From contig JBALXS010000016.1 of assembly GCA_036960485.1 (NCBI GenBank), positions 1-64,000 of the forward strand: a stretch of 64,000 nt of DNA. The letters are read 5' to 3'. The notes under the pieces are model-generated. The model saw nothing but the letters and a program-made list of their open reading frames with translations, did no database searches and was not told the origin of the DNA. This stretch comes from Rs1 sp036960485. Its GTDB lineage: Bacteria > Pseudomonadota > Gammaproteobacteria > Pseudomonadales > Balneatricaceae. The stretch's first letter is position 1; every line of letters starts with the position of its first letter. Below are positions 35,217-44,609 of the stretch, in pieces. The translations under genes were made by a program, and so were the position numbers.

Positions 35217-35909
35217 TTGATAATTAAATCACCTGAAGTATTGATGCGTCGCATCAACTACCAATTCAAAGATAGTAGTCTTTGTGAATTGGCTCTCACG
35301 CATAGAAGCTGTGGGAAAAAGAATAATGAACGTTTAGAGTTTCTAGGAGATTCAATCGTCAATTTTGTCATCGCCGAGGATTTATTTAAACGTTTCCCTG
35401 CCGCTAAGGAAGGGCAGTTAAGCCGTTTACGCGCTCAGATGGTAAAAGGTAAAACTCTTGCTGAAATTGCTAGAGATATGGAAATGGGTGACTACCTGCG
35501 TTTAGGCTCTGGAGAGCTTAAAAGTGGTGGATGTCGTCGGGAATCTATTTTAGCCGATTCAGTAGAATCACTGATTGGTGCTATTTATCTCGATTCAGAT
35601 ATGGATGTCGTTAGGTATCATATTCTTGCTTGGTTTGAAACACGCTTAAGTTTATTGAGTTTAGATCAAACAATGAAAGACTCTAAGACTCGATTACAAG
35701 AATTCTTACAAAGTCGGAGACTTGCATTGCCTGAGTATGATTTAGAAAATGTCAAAGGCGACGCGCATGATCAGACTTTCTATATAAAATGTACTATTTC
35801 CGAATTGGCGAGCCCTACTTTCGGCGTCGCAAATAGTAGAAGACAAGCAGAACAAGAATCAGCTAAAGCGGCTCTTGAGCAGTTAGAAATACAAGGTGTA
35901 AAAATATGA
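35217..35909 (+). CDS. rnc: Ribonuclease III
   Basis: This 230-residue double-strand RNA endonuclease carries the RNase III signature ERLEFLGDS at about residues 38-46, with the acidic metal-binding residues. A second acidic site is in DSVESLIGAIYLD. The double-stranded RNA-binding domain is at about residues 155-226 (KTRLQEFLQSRRLALPEY...). It matures rRNA and cuts structured mRNAs. I take TTG at 35217 because E. coli Rnc has a similar leader before the conserved block. The ATG at 35244 is a fallback that would leave almost none. Its stop overlaps the era start by four bases (ATGA), a coupled pair. Confidence 0.95.
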   Translation: MIIKSPEVLMRRINYQFKDSSLCELALTHRSCGKKNNERLEFLGDSIVNFVIAEDLFKRFPAAKEGQLSRLRAQMVKGKTLAEIARDMEMGDYLRLGSGELKSGGCRRESILADSVESLIGAIYLDSDMDVVRYHILAWFETRLSLLSLDQTMKDSKTRLQEFLQSRRLALPEYDLENVKGDAHDQTFYIKCTISELASPTFGVANSRRQAEQESAKAALEQLEIQGVKI

Positions 35910-36844
35910 GCGACAACCTATTAAATGACTTTTTTACCGCTGAAGGTAAGCTAGATCAAAAGTGTGGCTTTGTCGCCATCGTAGGTCGCCCAAATATGGG
36001 TAAATCTACTTTAATGAATACAATATTGGGTCAAAAGCTCAGTATTACTTCGAAAAAACCGCAAACTACTCGGCATCAAATTTTTGGTATTAAAACTGAA
36101 AAAGACCGACAAGTGGTGTATGTAGATACACCAGGTTTACATAAAGAAAAAGATATTGCGCTTAACCGGTACATGAATAAAGCGGCTACTGAGGCATTAC
36201 GTGGCGTTGACCTAGTGGTTTTTATTATAGATAGAACAGCTTGGACTGAAGAAGACCAAATAGTGCTAGAAAAAGTCAGGCACAGCCCTTGCCCTGTTAT
36301 ATTGGTTATCAATAAAGTTGATCAATTGGCAGATAAAAGCGATCTTTTTCCACAGATGGAAAAAGTGTCAGCGATGATGGACTTTGCCGAAATCATGCCG
36401 ATTTCAGCTAAAGTAGGCACCAACGTTGATAAGCTAGAAGGTTTAATTAATAGTTATATGCCTGATGGTGAACATCACTTCCCTGGAGATCAAATCACTG
36501 ATAAAAGTGGCCGCTTCATGGTTGCTGAAATTGTGCGTGAAAAAGTTATGCGCAACGTCGGTGATGAAGTACCTTATGGTGCGACGGTTGAAATAGAAGA
36601 ATTTATCCGTGATAGTGAGCTCTTGACTATAAGTGCATTAATTTTAGTAGAACGAGAAGGCCAAAAAAGGATTTTGATTGGTGATAAAGGCGATCGAATG
36701 AAAACCATAGGTCGCGATGCACGTTTAGATATAGAGCACTTATATGAATCTAAAGTGATGTTAAAGCTCTGGGTTAAAGTGCGCAGAGGTTGGGCAGATG
36801 ATGAACGAGCACTGCGCAGTTTAGGTTATGATTTAAATCCGTAA
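35906..36844 (+). CDS. era: GTPase Era
   Basis: This 312-residue GTPase has G1 at 27-34 (GRPNMGKS), G3 DTPG at 74-77 and G4 NKVD at 136-139. The C-terminal KH domain includes GDKGDRMKTIGRDARLDIE. Era binds 16S rRNA in late 30S assembly. Its start overlaps the rnc stop by four bases (ATGA), indicating translational coupling, as is usual. The KH-domain C-terminus is complete (LKLWVKVRRGWADDERALRSLGY). A 153-base gap then separates it from recO. Confidence 0.97.
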   Translation: MSDNLLNDFFTAEGKLDQKCGFVAIVGRPNMGKSTLMNTILGQKLSITSKKPQTTRHQIFGIKTEKDRQVVYVDTPGLHKEKDIALNRYMNKAATEALRGVDLVVFIIDRTAWTEEDQIVLEKVRHSPCPVILVINKVDQLADKSDLFPQMEKVSAMMDFAEIMPISAKVGTNVDKLEGLINSYMPDGEHHFPGDQITDKSGRFMVAEIVREKVMRNVGDEVPYGATVEIEEFIRDSELLTISALILVEREGQKRILIGDKGDRMKTIGRDARLDIEHLYESKVMLKLWVKVRRGWADDERALRSLGYDLNP

Positions 36845-36997
36845 CGATTTATAGTAACTAATATCGAAAACTTGTTCTTTAGGCAAAATTACTCGCTGTA
36901 TTAAAAAATGCTAGAGCTGAGTAATATACGGATTGAAATTGTTTTAGCGTTATTGAAACTATATATAGTTTTACATGAAGGCTAACTAGGTGATTTA

Positions 36998-37699
36998 TTG
37001 AAGTATCGTGTTGAAGGGCAAGCAGCTTACGTATTGCATACTCGACCATATCGAGATAGCAGTGCAATAGTAGAATTGTTCACTTTAGAGCATGGCAGAA
37101 TCGGTGCAGTGAGTCGTGGAATGCGCCGTCCCAGCTCTAAATCCAGAGCAATTTTACAATCTTTTGTCCCTCTTCAAGTTGCATGGCAGGGACGTAATGA
37201 CCTAAAAACCTTAACTTTAATAGAAAGTACTGGGCATATAGGCTTGTTATCAGGCAAAGCATTAATCTGTGGTTTGTACGTAAACGAATTATTGTTGAAA
37301 TTATTACCTGTTTTTGAACCTTATCCAAAACTCTTCGTATATTATCAGTATTTAATTACAGCCTTGGTTAATCAAGATATAGAAATACCATTACGCATTT
37401 TTGAGAGAAAGCTAATAAGTGTTTTAGGTTATGCGATTGATCTCTCAGGTATCGATGTATCTAGTGTTTATTTTTTCGATCCAATTCAACTTGTTTTAAA
37501 AAAAATTGTCACTATAGAAGATGATTATAAAGCACGTTGTTTTTTAGGCGAGCATTTAAAGGCGATTGCTAATGACGACTATCCCTGCAAGGCAGTACGC
37601 ATGAGTGCTAAACGGTTTAATCGTTTACAAATAGATAACTTGCTGCAAGGTAAAGAGCTTAACAGTCGCCAGTTACTCAACGTTAAGCCGCGCAGTTAA
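36998..37699 (+). CDS. recO: DNA repair protein RecO
   Basis: This 233-residue protein begins with the RecO OB-fold (QAAYVLHTRPYRDSSAIVELFT, then GRIGAVSRGMRRP). It continues with the helical domain (ALICGLYVNELLLKLLPVFEPYP). RecO anneals DNA and, with RecR, loads RecA on SSB-coated gaps. The zinc-binding cysteines present in some RecO proteins are absent, as in many gammaproteobacteria. The start is TTG at 36998 with AGGTGA upstream. pdxJ, which commonly separates recO from acpS, is missing here; acpS follows after 48 bases. Confidence 0.92.
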   Translation: MKYRVEGQAAYVLHTRPYRDSSAIVELFTLEHGRIGAVSRGMRRPSSKSRAILQSFVPLQVAWQGRNDLKTLTLIESTGHIGLLSGKALICGLYVNELLLKLLPVFEPYPKLFVYYQYLITALVNQDIEIPLRIFERKLISVLGYAIDLSGIDVSSVYFFDPIQLVLKKIVTIEDDYKARCFLGEHLKAIANDDYPCKAVRMSAKRFNRLQIDNLLQGKELNSRQLLNVKPRS

Positions 37700-37747
37700 T
37701 ATTGGTTGATCTAGATGAATTCATACGCGCTAGGTAGATGATAAAAA

Positions 37748-38119
37748 ATGATTAAAGGTATAGGCACCGATTTACTCAAGATTTCGCGTATTGAAAAAGT
37801 ACTAACGCGTAATGTTAAATTTGCAGAGCGAATTTTAACCCCAGCAGAATTAGCTGAATTTACAATGTCTACGCAGCCCGCCCGCTACTTGGCAAAACGC
37901 TTTGCAGCTAAAGAGGCGGTTGTTAAAGCTTTAGGCACGGGAATTGGTAATGGTGTGGGCTGGCAACATATTGAAATAGTTAAAGATGAATTAGGTAAGC
38001 CTTTAGTGATACTTAGCTTAGGTGCAAAGCAAAGAGCAAAACTATTAAAGGCCACGCATTGCCATTTGTCTTACAGTGATGAACGCGAATTTGTGGTTGC
38101 TATGGCTGTATTAGAATAG
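37748..38119 (+). CDS. acpS: Holo-[acyl-carrier-protein] synthase
   Basis: This 123-residue enzyme transfers 4'-phosphopantetheine from CoA to acyl carrier protein. The N-terminal metal-binding IGTDLLKISRIEKVL and the central FAAKEAVVKALGTGIGNGVGW are the family signatures. The ending LSYSDEREFVVAMAVLE is intact. The length matches E. coli AcpS (126). It follows recO by 48 bases and is the last gene of the lepA run. A clear ribosome binding site was not found, but the ATG is the only sensible start. Confidence 0.95.
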   Translation: MIKGIGTDLLKISRIEKVLTRNVKFAERILTPAELAEFTMSTQPARYLAKRFAAKEAVVKALGTGIGNGVGWQHIEIVKDELGKPLVILSLGAKQRAKLLKATHCHLSYSDEREFVVAMAVLE

Positions 38120-38270
38120 AGTTTCTAGCTTATTACGGATGAAATCACCTTGGTTAAGTAAATTACTTAATTAAGCCGTTGGATTACATGCTTGTTGTAC
38201 CCGAGATAACTTTATAAAACCAAAGCACATATCTATATATGTGACTGTGTATAAATAAAAAGGTTAAGTG

Positions 38271-39164
38271 ATGACAAAAAAATTTCCTACAATTGAAGAT
38301 TATATTGGCAACACTCCGCTGGTTAGATTGCAGCGTCTCGAAGTGGCTAATAATAATATTGTACTATGTAAATTAGAAGGTAATAACCCAGCCGGTTCCG
38401 TCAAAGATCGCCCGGCAATGTCGATGATAAATCGTGCCGAAGAGCGCGGAGATATTAAATTAGGAGATACTATCATTGAAGCGACCTCAGGGAATACCGG
38501 TATAGCTTTAGCTATGGCGGCAGCGATTAAAGGCTATAAAATGGTACTAATCATGCCAGATAATATGAGTGCAGAACGAAAAACATCAATGAGTGCTTAT
38601 GGTGCGAAACTGATTGAAGTTAGTGCCGAGCAAGGTATGGAATACGCCCGAGATTTAGCTAAGCAAATGCACGAACGCGGCGAAGGCGTCGTTTTAGATC
38701 AATTCTCTAATGCTGATAACCCTATTGCGCACTATGAAGGAACAGGTCCTGAAATATGGCGTCAAACTGATGGGAGAATTACGCATTTTGTAAGTTCTAT
38801 GGGTACAACAGGAACTATCATGGGGACTTCTGCCTATCTAAAAGAGCAAAACGCTGAGATTGAAATTATTGGCCTACAGCCCGCAGATGGAGCATCTATA
38901 CCAGGTATACGTCGTTGGCCTAAAGCATACTTACCTGAAATTTTTGACGAAGATAAAATTGATACCATATTAGATATTAGCCAACCAGATGCAGAGCAAA
39001 CTATGCGAGCTTTAGCTACCCAAGAAGGTATTTTTTGTGGGGTTTCTTCTGGTGGAGCAGTTGCAGGAGCCCTAGAAATAGCAAAGCGTGTAACAGACTC
39101 TGTGATCGTTTGTATTATATGTGACCGTGGTGATAGGTATTTATCAACTGGGGTTTTTAGATAA
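38271..39164 (+). CDS. cysM: Cysteine synthase B
   Basis: This 297-residue PLP enzyme forms cysteine or S-sulfocysteine from O-acetylserine. The PLP lysine is in NPAGSVKDRPAM, the phosphate-binding motif is EATSGNTGIALAM, and a glycine-rich loop (CGVSSGGAVAGA) follows. The CysM-type segments GPEIWRQTDGRITHFVSSMG and GASIPGIRRWP support isoform B over CysK. The ATG at 38271, with AAGG upstream, is chosen over a GTG one codon earlier. It precedes relA, as in Pseudomonas-type gene orders, but rlmD, often found between them, is missing. Confidence 0.94.
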   Translation: MTKKFPTIEDYIGNTPLVRLQRLEVANNNIVLCKLEGNNPAGSVKDRPAMSMINRAEERGDIKLGDTIIEATSGNTGIALAMAAAIKGYKMVLIMPDNMSAERKTSMSAYGAKLIEVSAEQGMEYARDLAKQMHERGEGVVLDQFSNADNPIAHYEGTGPEIWRQTDGRITHFVSSMGTTGTIMGTSAYLKEQNAEIEIIGLQPADGASIPGIRRWPKAYLPEIFDEDKIDTILDISQPDAEQTMRALATQEGIFCGVSSGGAVAGALEIAKRVTDSVIVCIICDRGDRYLSTGVFR

Positions 39165-39451
39165 GCAAATAGAATTTACATTTTTAGATTTACTCAAGGT
39201 ATTACATTTTAACCACACTTTCATAAATACAGTTTATTTCAACTCGATACTTAAGTGTGCGTTAATCTCATAAAAAATAAATGCGCAAGTTAAAGGTTAT
39301 TGTGCTGGTGTATATGTGAATAGTTGCAATCTATATTAGATATAGAAATATGCAATTAACAATGTGTTTTGCAGAATTTAGTGCAAAAGAAATTCGTAAA
39401 ACGTGTGAAAATTCAGGTAATTACATTACCAACAAGGAGTGGCAAATTGCC
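39165..39451. other. cysM-relA intergenic region
   Basis: In the common gammaproteobacterial order rlmD (rumA) lies here. The 287 bases contain no such gene or relic, only AT-rich sequence and an upstream in-frame extension of relA that begins at 39350. It presumably holds the relA promoter. No terminator after cysM was recognised. Confidence 0.5.
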
Positions 39452-41722
39452 ATGGTAAAGGTAAGAGACGATCATCCTGTGCATGAAGATGGCACAGTAG
39501 ATATTACGCTTTGGATTTCAATGATTGAAGAGCAGGTCAACCTTGAAAACCCAGATAAAGTATATCAAGCGTGTGAAATGGCAAGGGATGCTTTTGATCA
39601 ACAGCAGAATCTTGATGAGGATTGGACTAACTACGGCAGCGGTAGTTTTTTAATTGGGCTTGAAATGGCGCAAATTTTATCTGAGCTACAACAAGATGAA
39701 AACTCTATCATCGCCGCTATTTTGTATCGCTCAGTAAGAGAAAAAAAGCTATCACTTGAGCATGTAAAGCAATCTTTTGGCCCAAAAATAAGTACCTGTA
39801 TTGAAGGGGTACTTCAGATGGCAGCTATTGGTAGCCGCATTAATCCGCGCACCGGTGAAGCTGTGTTAGGCTCTGATGCTCCGCAAGTTGATACTGTGCG
39901 CAAAATGTTAGTAGCCATGATTGATGATGTGCGTGTTGCGTTGATCAAAATAGCAGAGCGAACTTGCGCCATCCGAAATGTGAAAAATGCAGATAGAATG
40001 AAGCGCTATTTAGTAGCACGAGAAGTGTTTGATATTTATGCACCTCTAGCGCACAGATTAGGTATTGGTCATATAAAGTGGGAACTTGAAGATCTTTCGT
40101 TTCGCTATCTAAAGCCCAATGATTACAAAACAATTGCCAATATGCTAGATGGTAAGCGTATTGAACGCCAGGACTTTATCGATACTGCCGTGGATACTGT
40201 TTACAGTAAACTGTTAGAGCAAAGTATTGAATCTGATGTAAAAGGGCGTGCTAAGCACATTTATAGCATTTGGCGAAAAATGCAGCGTAAAAATATTGAG
40301 TTTTCTCAAGTCTACGATATGCGTGCAGTGCGCGTTTTAGTGCCTAATGTTCGAGATTGCTATGCAGCGTTAGGCATTGTTCATGGAATTTGGCGTAATA
40401 TACCCCATGAATTTGACGACTATATTGCTTCACCTAAGCCAAACGGTTATCGATCGCTGCATACTGCTGTATTTGGCCCTGAAGGCAAAGTACTTGAGAT
40501 TCAAATTCGCACCCCAGAAATGCATGAAGAAGCTGAGCTGGGTGTTTGTGCGCATCATGTATACAAAGGCACTGACACCGATTCAAATAGCGATTCTTAT
40601 GAAGATAAAATCACTTGGTTACGACAGGTTTTAGAGTGGCATGAGGATTTAGGCGAGGCCGAAGGCTTAGGCGAGATACTAAGAACGGACGTAGTACAAG
40701 ACAGATTGTATTTATTTACACCAGATGGCCATGTTATTGATATGCAAAAAGGCTCTACTGCCGTCGACTTTGCTTATCGTGTGCACACTGAAATTGGCCA
40801 TCGCTGCTGTGGTGCCAAAGTAAATGGGCGAATCATCACCTTAAATAAGCCATTAACAACAGGGGATCAAGTTGAAATTTTAACGGGGTCTGAGCAACGC
40901 CCTCGAAGAGATTGGCTAAATATCAATTTAGGGTATGTCACAACCTCTAAAGCGAGAGCTAGGGTAGCACACTGGTTTAAATTGCAAGACAGGGATAAAA
41001 ATATTATTGCTGGTCGCAATATTATTGACAGAGAATTTGTAAGGTTAGCTATTAATGGCAATGAAATAGATCTCAAAGTAGCTGCCAAAGAAGTGAATTA
41101 TCATCAAGTTGATGACATGTATGCAGCTCTAGGGGCGGGCGATGTAAGATTATCGCAAATACTCAATGCAGCGCAGTCACAACTGGGTGAAAAGGAAGAG
41201 GACGATCAATTACCGCTCGCTTTAACAGAAGGTAAAAAATCACCAAATAGTGCTTTAGCCGACTCTGGTATCAGTATTCTAGGGGTTGGGAACTTGTTGA
41301 CAAATATTGCTTCGTGTTGCCAGCCAGTGCCTGGAGATTTAATTAGTGGTTATATTACAATAAGCAAAGGTGTGTCAGTGCACCGCGATGATTGCCCTAA
41401 TCTAATGACATTACGTGCTAATGATGCAGTGCGTGTGGTGCCTGTCGAGTGGGGTGAAAAAGGAGAGCGAACCTTCCCAGTTGATGTTGTAATTCTTGCA
41501 TACGATCGCTCTGGCTTATTAAGAGATCTCATGAATGTCTTTGCTAATGAGCAAAGTAACGTTGTTTCGGCCAATACAATCACTGATCGACAAGATAGTA
41601 CTGCTCAATCTGTCTTTACTATTGAAGTCTCTAGGTTGGAAAGTTTAGGGCGTTTAATGGATAAGTTAAATCAAGTACCTAATGTAATAAGTGTTCACCG
41701 TAATAGAAACGTTAAAAATTGA
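39452..41722 (+). CDS. relA: (p)ppGpp synthetase RelA
   Basis: This 756-residue protein has the RelA/SpoT layout. The inactive hydrolase-like domain (about 60-170) has no HD pair, so synthetase only. The synthetase domain follows, with EFDD at 320-323 (the ExDD signature of RelA, against RxKD in SpoT) and ASPKPNGYRSLHTAV. Then come a TGS domain (RLYLFTPDGHVIDMQKGSTAVDFAYRVH) and a C-terminal ACT domain near 680-756. It makes (p)ppGpp on ribosomes holding uncharged tRNA. The ATG at 39452 is preferred over the in-frame one at 39350: AAGGAGT lies just upstream, and RelA proteins begin MVxVR. mazG follows nine bases after the stop. Confidence 0.96.
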   Translation: MVKVRDDHPVHEDGTVDITLWISMIEEQVNLENPDKVYQACEMARDAFDQQQNLDEDWTNYGSGSFLIGLEMAQILSELQQDENSIIAAILYRSVREKKLSLEHVKQSFGPKISTCIEGVLQMAAIGSRINPRTGEAVLGSDAPQVDTVRKMLVAMIDDVRVALIKIAERTCAIRNVKNADRMKRYLVAREVFDIYAPLAHRLGIGHIKWELEDLSFRYLKPNDYKTIANMLDGKRIERQDFIDTAVDTVYSKLLEQSIESDVKGRAKHIYSIWRKMQRKNIEFSQVYDMRAVRVLVPNVRDCYAALGIVHGIWRNIPHEFDDYIASPKPNGYRSLHTAVFGPEGKVLEIQIRTPEMHEEAELGVCAHHVYKGTDTDSNSDSYEDKITWLRQVLEWHEDLGEAEGLGEILRTDVVQDRLYLFTPDGHVIDMQKGSTAVDFAYRVHTEIGHRCCGAKVNGRIITLNKPLTTGDQVEILTGSEQRPRRDWLNINLGYVTTSKARARVAHWFKLQDRDKNIIAGRNIIDREFVRLAINGNEIDLKVAAKEVNYHQVDDMYAALGAGDVRLSQILNAAQSQLGEKEEDDQLPLALTEGKKSPNSALADSGISILGVGNLLTNIASCCQPVPGDLISGYITISKGVSVHRDDCPNLMTLRANDAVRVVPVEWGEKGERTFPVDVVILAYDRSGLLRDLMNVFANEQSNVVSANTITDRQDSTAQSVFTIEVSRLESLGRLMDKLNQVPNVISVHRNRNVKN

Positions 41723-41731
41723 GGATGAGTA

Positions 41732-42571
41732 GTGAGTACTGAATCACTAGATAGAAGGTATGTTCTAACCGATCTTGTTTATTTAATGGAGCGTTTAAGG
41801 GAGCCAGAATTTGGCTGCCCTTGGGATATAAAACAGGATTTTGCCAGTGTTGTTCCTTATACATTAGAAGAGTGCTATGAGGTAATTGATGCTATTGAAG
41901 CAAAAGATTGGGCACATTTATCAGAAGAGTTAGGTGATTTACTTTTTCAAATAATTTTCTACAGTCAAATAGCCACTGAGCAGCACTTATTTGACTTTTC
42001 TGATGTCATTCATCAGTTAGTAAGTAAGCTTATTCGCCGCCATCCGCATGTTTTTTTAGATAAGCAATTAGAAGCAAAAGTGATTCACAAACCTAGCGAG
42101 GAGGAAATTCGTCACAGCTGGGAGGAAATAAAGCAGTGGGAGCGTGAGCAAAAAAGTGCAGTTCAAAACAAAGAAAGCTATATTTTGGATGATGTCCCCA
42201 AGGCATTACCTGCGTTACTAAGAGCGCAAAAATTACAAAATCGTGCATCTAAAGTGGGCTTTGACTGGCATGATCTAGATCCAGTTATAGCTAAGATTGA
42301 GGAAGAGTTAGCAGAGCTGAAAGAAGCAGTGGCAAGTAAAAATATCGATGCAGTTAAAGATGAAATGGGTGATTTTCTCTTTGCTCAGGTTAATTTGGCA
42401 CGGCATTTAGGCGTAAATGCAGAAGAAGCGTTGAGAGGAACAAATCAAAAGTTTTATCGCCGCTTCAAATATGTAGAACAACAAGTAGTTGCCAGTGAAA
42501 GAGATTGGGAAAAATTTAATCTAATGGAGTTAGACAACTTTTGGAATGAGGCTAAAAAGCGAGGTTTGTAG
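41732..42571 (+). CDS. mazG: Nucleoside triphosphate pyrophosphohydrolase MazG
   Basis: This 279-residue protein has two tandem MazG domains. The first includes CPWDIKQDF and TLEECYEVIDAIEAKDWAHLSEELGDLLFQIIF; the second includes KIEEELAELKEAV...DEMGDFLFAQVNLARHLG. The acidic EExxE...ExxD metal sites are intact in both. It hydrolyses NTPs and limits (p)ppGpp accumulation in E. coli. The start is GTG at 41732 with GAGGAT upstream. It sits nine bases after relA, the conserved relA-mazG pair; no mazEF toxin pair intervenes. Confidence 0.95.
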   Translation: MSTESLDRRYVLTDLVYLMERLREPEFGCPWDIKQDFASVVPYTLEECYEVIDAIEAKDWAHLSEELGDLLFQIIFYSQIATEQHLFDFSDVIHQLVSKLIRRHPHVFLDKQLEAKVIHKPSEEEIRHSWEEIKQWEREQKSAVQNKESYILDDVPKALPALLRAQKLQNRASKVGFDWHDLDPVIAKIEEELAELKEAVASKNIDAVKDEMGDFLFAQVNLARHLGVNAEEALRGTNQKFYRRFKYVEQQVVASERDWEKFNLMELDNFWNEAKKRGL

Positions 42572-42848
42572 GTTAAATACGACAATAAGCGTTAATAGGG
42601 GTTGAGTCCTAAAGCGCTTTAGATTACTCTCGGCTGCTTTGTAGTTTTAATTAAACTGAAATATTAAGCTTAGCGCAACTCTAATGCGTTAAGGCTAAGC
42701 TTGTTGCTACTTAAGTCCTATAGTGTATAAAAATATATAAGGTATCCTGTGAATACTTATAGATACTAGTTGATAACACATTAGAGAACATAAAGTGTAA
42801 ATGCGACGAACCCATTTTTTTTAAGTTAATAATAGGAGTCAATCCTCA
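42572..42848. other. Intergenic region with two palindromes, before adk
   Basis: CTAAAGCGCTTTAG at 42609-42622 is a perfect 14-bp palindrome. At 42666-42702 AAGCTTAGC and GCTAAGCTT form a perfect 9-bp stem around an 19-base loop. Neither is followed by a T run, so termination is doubtful, and either could be an operator. The adk promoter should lie in the last 100 bases. No gene was seen. Confidence 0.5.
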
Positions 42849-43505
42849 ATGCGTATTATCCTACTAGGCGCCCCAGGTGCAGGTAAAGGAACACAAGCTC
42901 AATTCATTACTGAAAAGTATAGCATCCCGCAAATTTCAACTGGCGATATGTTACGTGCAGCCGTGAAAGCAGAAACGCCAATTGGCCTTGCTGCGAAGAA
43001 AGTTATGGATGCTGGCCAGCTTATTTCTGATGAAATTATCATTGGTTTAGTACAAGAACGTATTGCTCAAGCCGACTGTGTTAACGGTTTTTTGCTTGAC
43101 GGTTTCCCTCGCACAATTCCTCAAGCAGATGCTCTAAAAGACGCTGGTGTTGAAATCGATGCAGTTGTTGAAATCGATGTAGCAGACGATGAAATCATCA
43201 AGCGCATGAGTGGGCGCAGAATGCACCCGGCTTCTGGCCGTACTTATCACATTGTTTTCAATCCACCAGCGGTAGAAAATATTGATAATGAAACAGGGGA
43301 AGAGCTAATACAGCGCGATGATGATTTACCTGAAACGGTTGCAAAACGTTTGAGTGTTTATCATGACCAAACAGCTCCTTTAATAAACTATTATAAAGGC
43401 TGGAGAGAAGCGGATGCACAAAATGCTCCTCAGTATATTTATGTTGCAGGTATTGGCACTGTAGAAGAAATTAAGAGTAAAGTATTTAATGGCCTAGTCT
43501 CTTAA
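42849..43505 (+). CDS. adk: Adenylate kinase
   Basis: This 218-residue kinase interconverts ATP + AMP with two ADP. The P-loop GAPGAGKGT lies at residues 7-15, followed by the NMP-binding STGDMLRAAV and the signature FLLDGFPRTIPQADAL. The long LID (about residues 122-160, SGRRMHPASGRTYHIVFNPP) shows no zinc cysteines, as in gammaproteobacteria. A good ribosome binding site (ATAGGAGTC) precedes the ATG. The gene is closed by an intrinsic terminator 17 bases after the stop. Confidence 0.97.
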   Translation: MRIILLGAPGAGKGTQAQFITEKYSIPQISTGDMLRAAVKAETPIGLAAKKVMDAGQLISDEIIIGLVQERIAQADCVNGFLLDGFPRTIPQADALKDAGVEIDAVVEIDVADDEIIKRMSGRRMHPASGRTYHIVFNPPAVENIDNETGEELIQRDDDLPETVAKRLSVYHDQTAPLINYYKGWREADAQNAPQYIYVAGIGTVEEIKSKVFNGLVS

Positions 43506-43520
43506 TAAGCTTTATAATTA

Positions 43521-43547
43521 AAAAAGCCGCCATGAGCGGCTTTTTTT
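43521..43547 (+). terminator. Intrinsic terminator after adk
   Basis: AAAAAGCCGC-catga-GCGGCTTTTTTT is a textbook stem (GCCGC/GCGGC) with A and T tracts, 17 bases past the adk stop. It probably isolates adk from hemH. Confidence 0.93.
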
Positions 43548-43577
43548 GTGCTTTTTTAAAATAAGTAGTGAGTATAA

Positions 43578-44609
43578 ATGTCTCAGGTTGAAAAAACGGC
43601 CGTAGTGTTAGTAAATCTGGGTACTCCAGAGCAAGCGAATGAGCAGTCTGTTAGAGCGTTTTTAGGAGAGTTCTTAGCAGATTCAAGAGTAATAGAAGGA
43701 CATGGGCCGAGGCGATGGCTATGGCTTGCTATATTAAACTTGATTGTGCTGCGCACACGGCCCAAAAAGGTAGCGAAGCTTTATCAGGATATATGGAAAG
43801 AAGACTCTCCAATGCGCATTATATTACACAATCAAGTAGATGAACTGCAAAAATCGCTAACAAAAATATACAGCAACCCCCCACAGGTATTTGCAGCAAT
43901 GACATACGGGGCGTCTAATTTAACTTCCGTGTTACAACAATTGCAGCAGCAAAAGTATAGCCAAGTTTTTGTTATGCCACTTTTTCCACAGTACTCAGCG
44001 ACATCTACTGGGCCGGTATACGATAAAGTTGCCCAGTTTCAAAAAAATGCGCGTGATGTCTTAGATATTAGAATTCTAAAATCTTATTACAATCACCATT
44101 TATATATCCAGGCGCTTGCTCAAAGCATTGAAAAACATTGGAGTAAGCATCAGCCAGCACAGAAATTAATGTTTTCTTACCATGGCATACCTCAGCAATA
44201 TGCTGATGATGGCGACCCGTACCCACAACAGTGTTTTGAAACGACGCGGTTAGTGAAAGAAGCACTACTGACAGGCCCATTTGCCGAACGCGCTAATCAG
44301 ATCATTAGTAGTTTTCAATCTCGATTTGGCGTTACTAAATGGGTAGAGCCTTATACAGATGTTACCTTAGAAGAATTAGCTAAGGATGGAATCGAATCCA
44401 TAGATGTTATTTGTCCTGCTTTTTCTGCAGATTGCCTAGAAACACTAGAAGAAATAGCACAAACCAATAAACAAGTTTTTATTGAAAATGGTGGCAGTGA
44501 GTATCGTTATATCGAGGCTTTAAATGCCCAACCACTTTTTATAGAAACACTATTTACTATTTTACAACAACAAGCCGCGGATTGGCTGGGAGAAAAAATT
44601 GAAACCTGA
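43578..44609 (+). CDS. hemH: Ferrochelatase
   Basis: This 343-residue enzyme inserts ferrous iron into protoporphyrin IX, the last step of heme synthesis. Its iron-site histidine is probably His202 in FSYHGIPQQYADDGDPY. LVNLGTPEQANEQSVRAFL near the N-terminus and SAFSADCLETLEEI-type C-terminal sequence (CPAFSADCLETLEEIAQ) are family signatures. It follows an adk terminator. Its stop overlaps the rlmB start by 11 bases, so the two are cotranscribed. The distance from the preceding terminator is only 30 bases, so its promoter must lie within or before that hairpin. Confidence 0.95.
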   Translation: MSQVEKTAVVLVNLGTPEQANEQSVRAFLGEFLADSRVIEGHGPRRWLWLAILNLIVLRTRPKKVAKLYQDIWKEDSPMRIILHNQVDELQKSLTKIYSNPPQVFAAMTYGASNLTSVLQQLQQQKYSQVFVMPLFPQYSATSTGPVYDKVAQFQKNARDVLDIRILKSYYNHHLYIQALAQSIEKHWSKHQPAQKLMFSYHGIPQQYADDGDPYPQQCFETTRLVKEALLTGPFAERANQIISSFQSRFGVTKWVEPYTDVTLEELAKDGIESIDVICPAFSADCLETLEEIAQTNKQVFIENGGSEYRYIEALNAQPLFIETLFTILQQQAADWLGEKIET

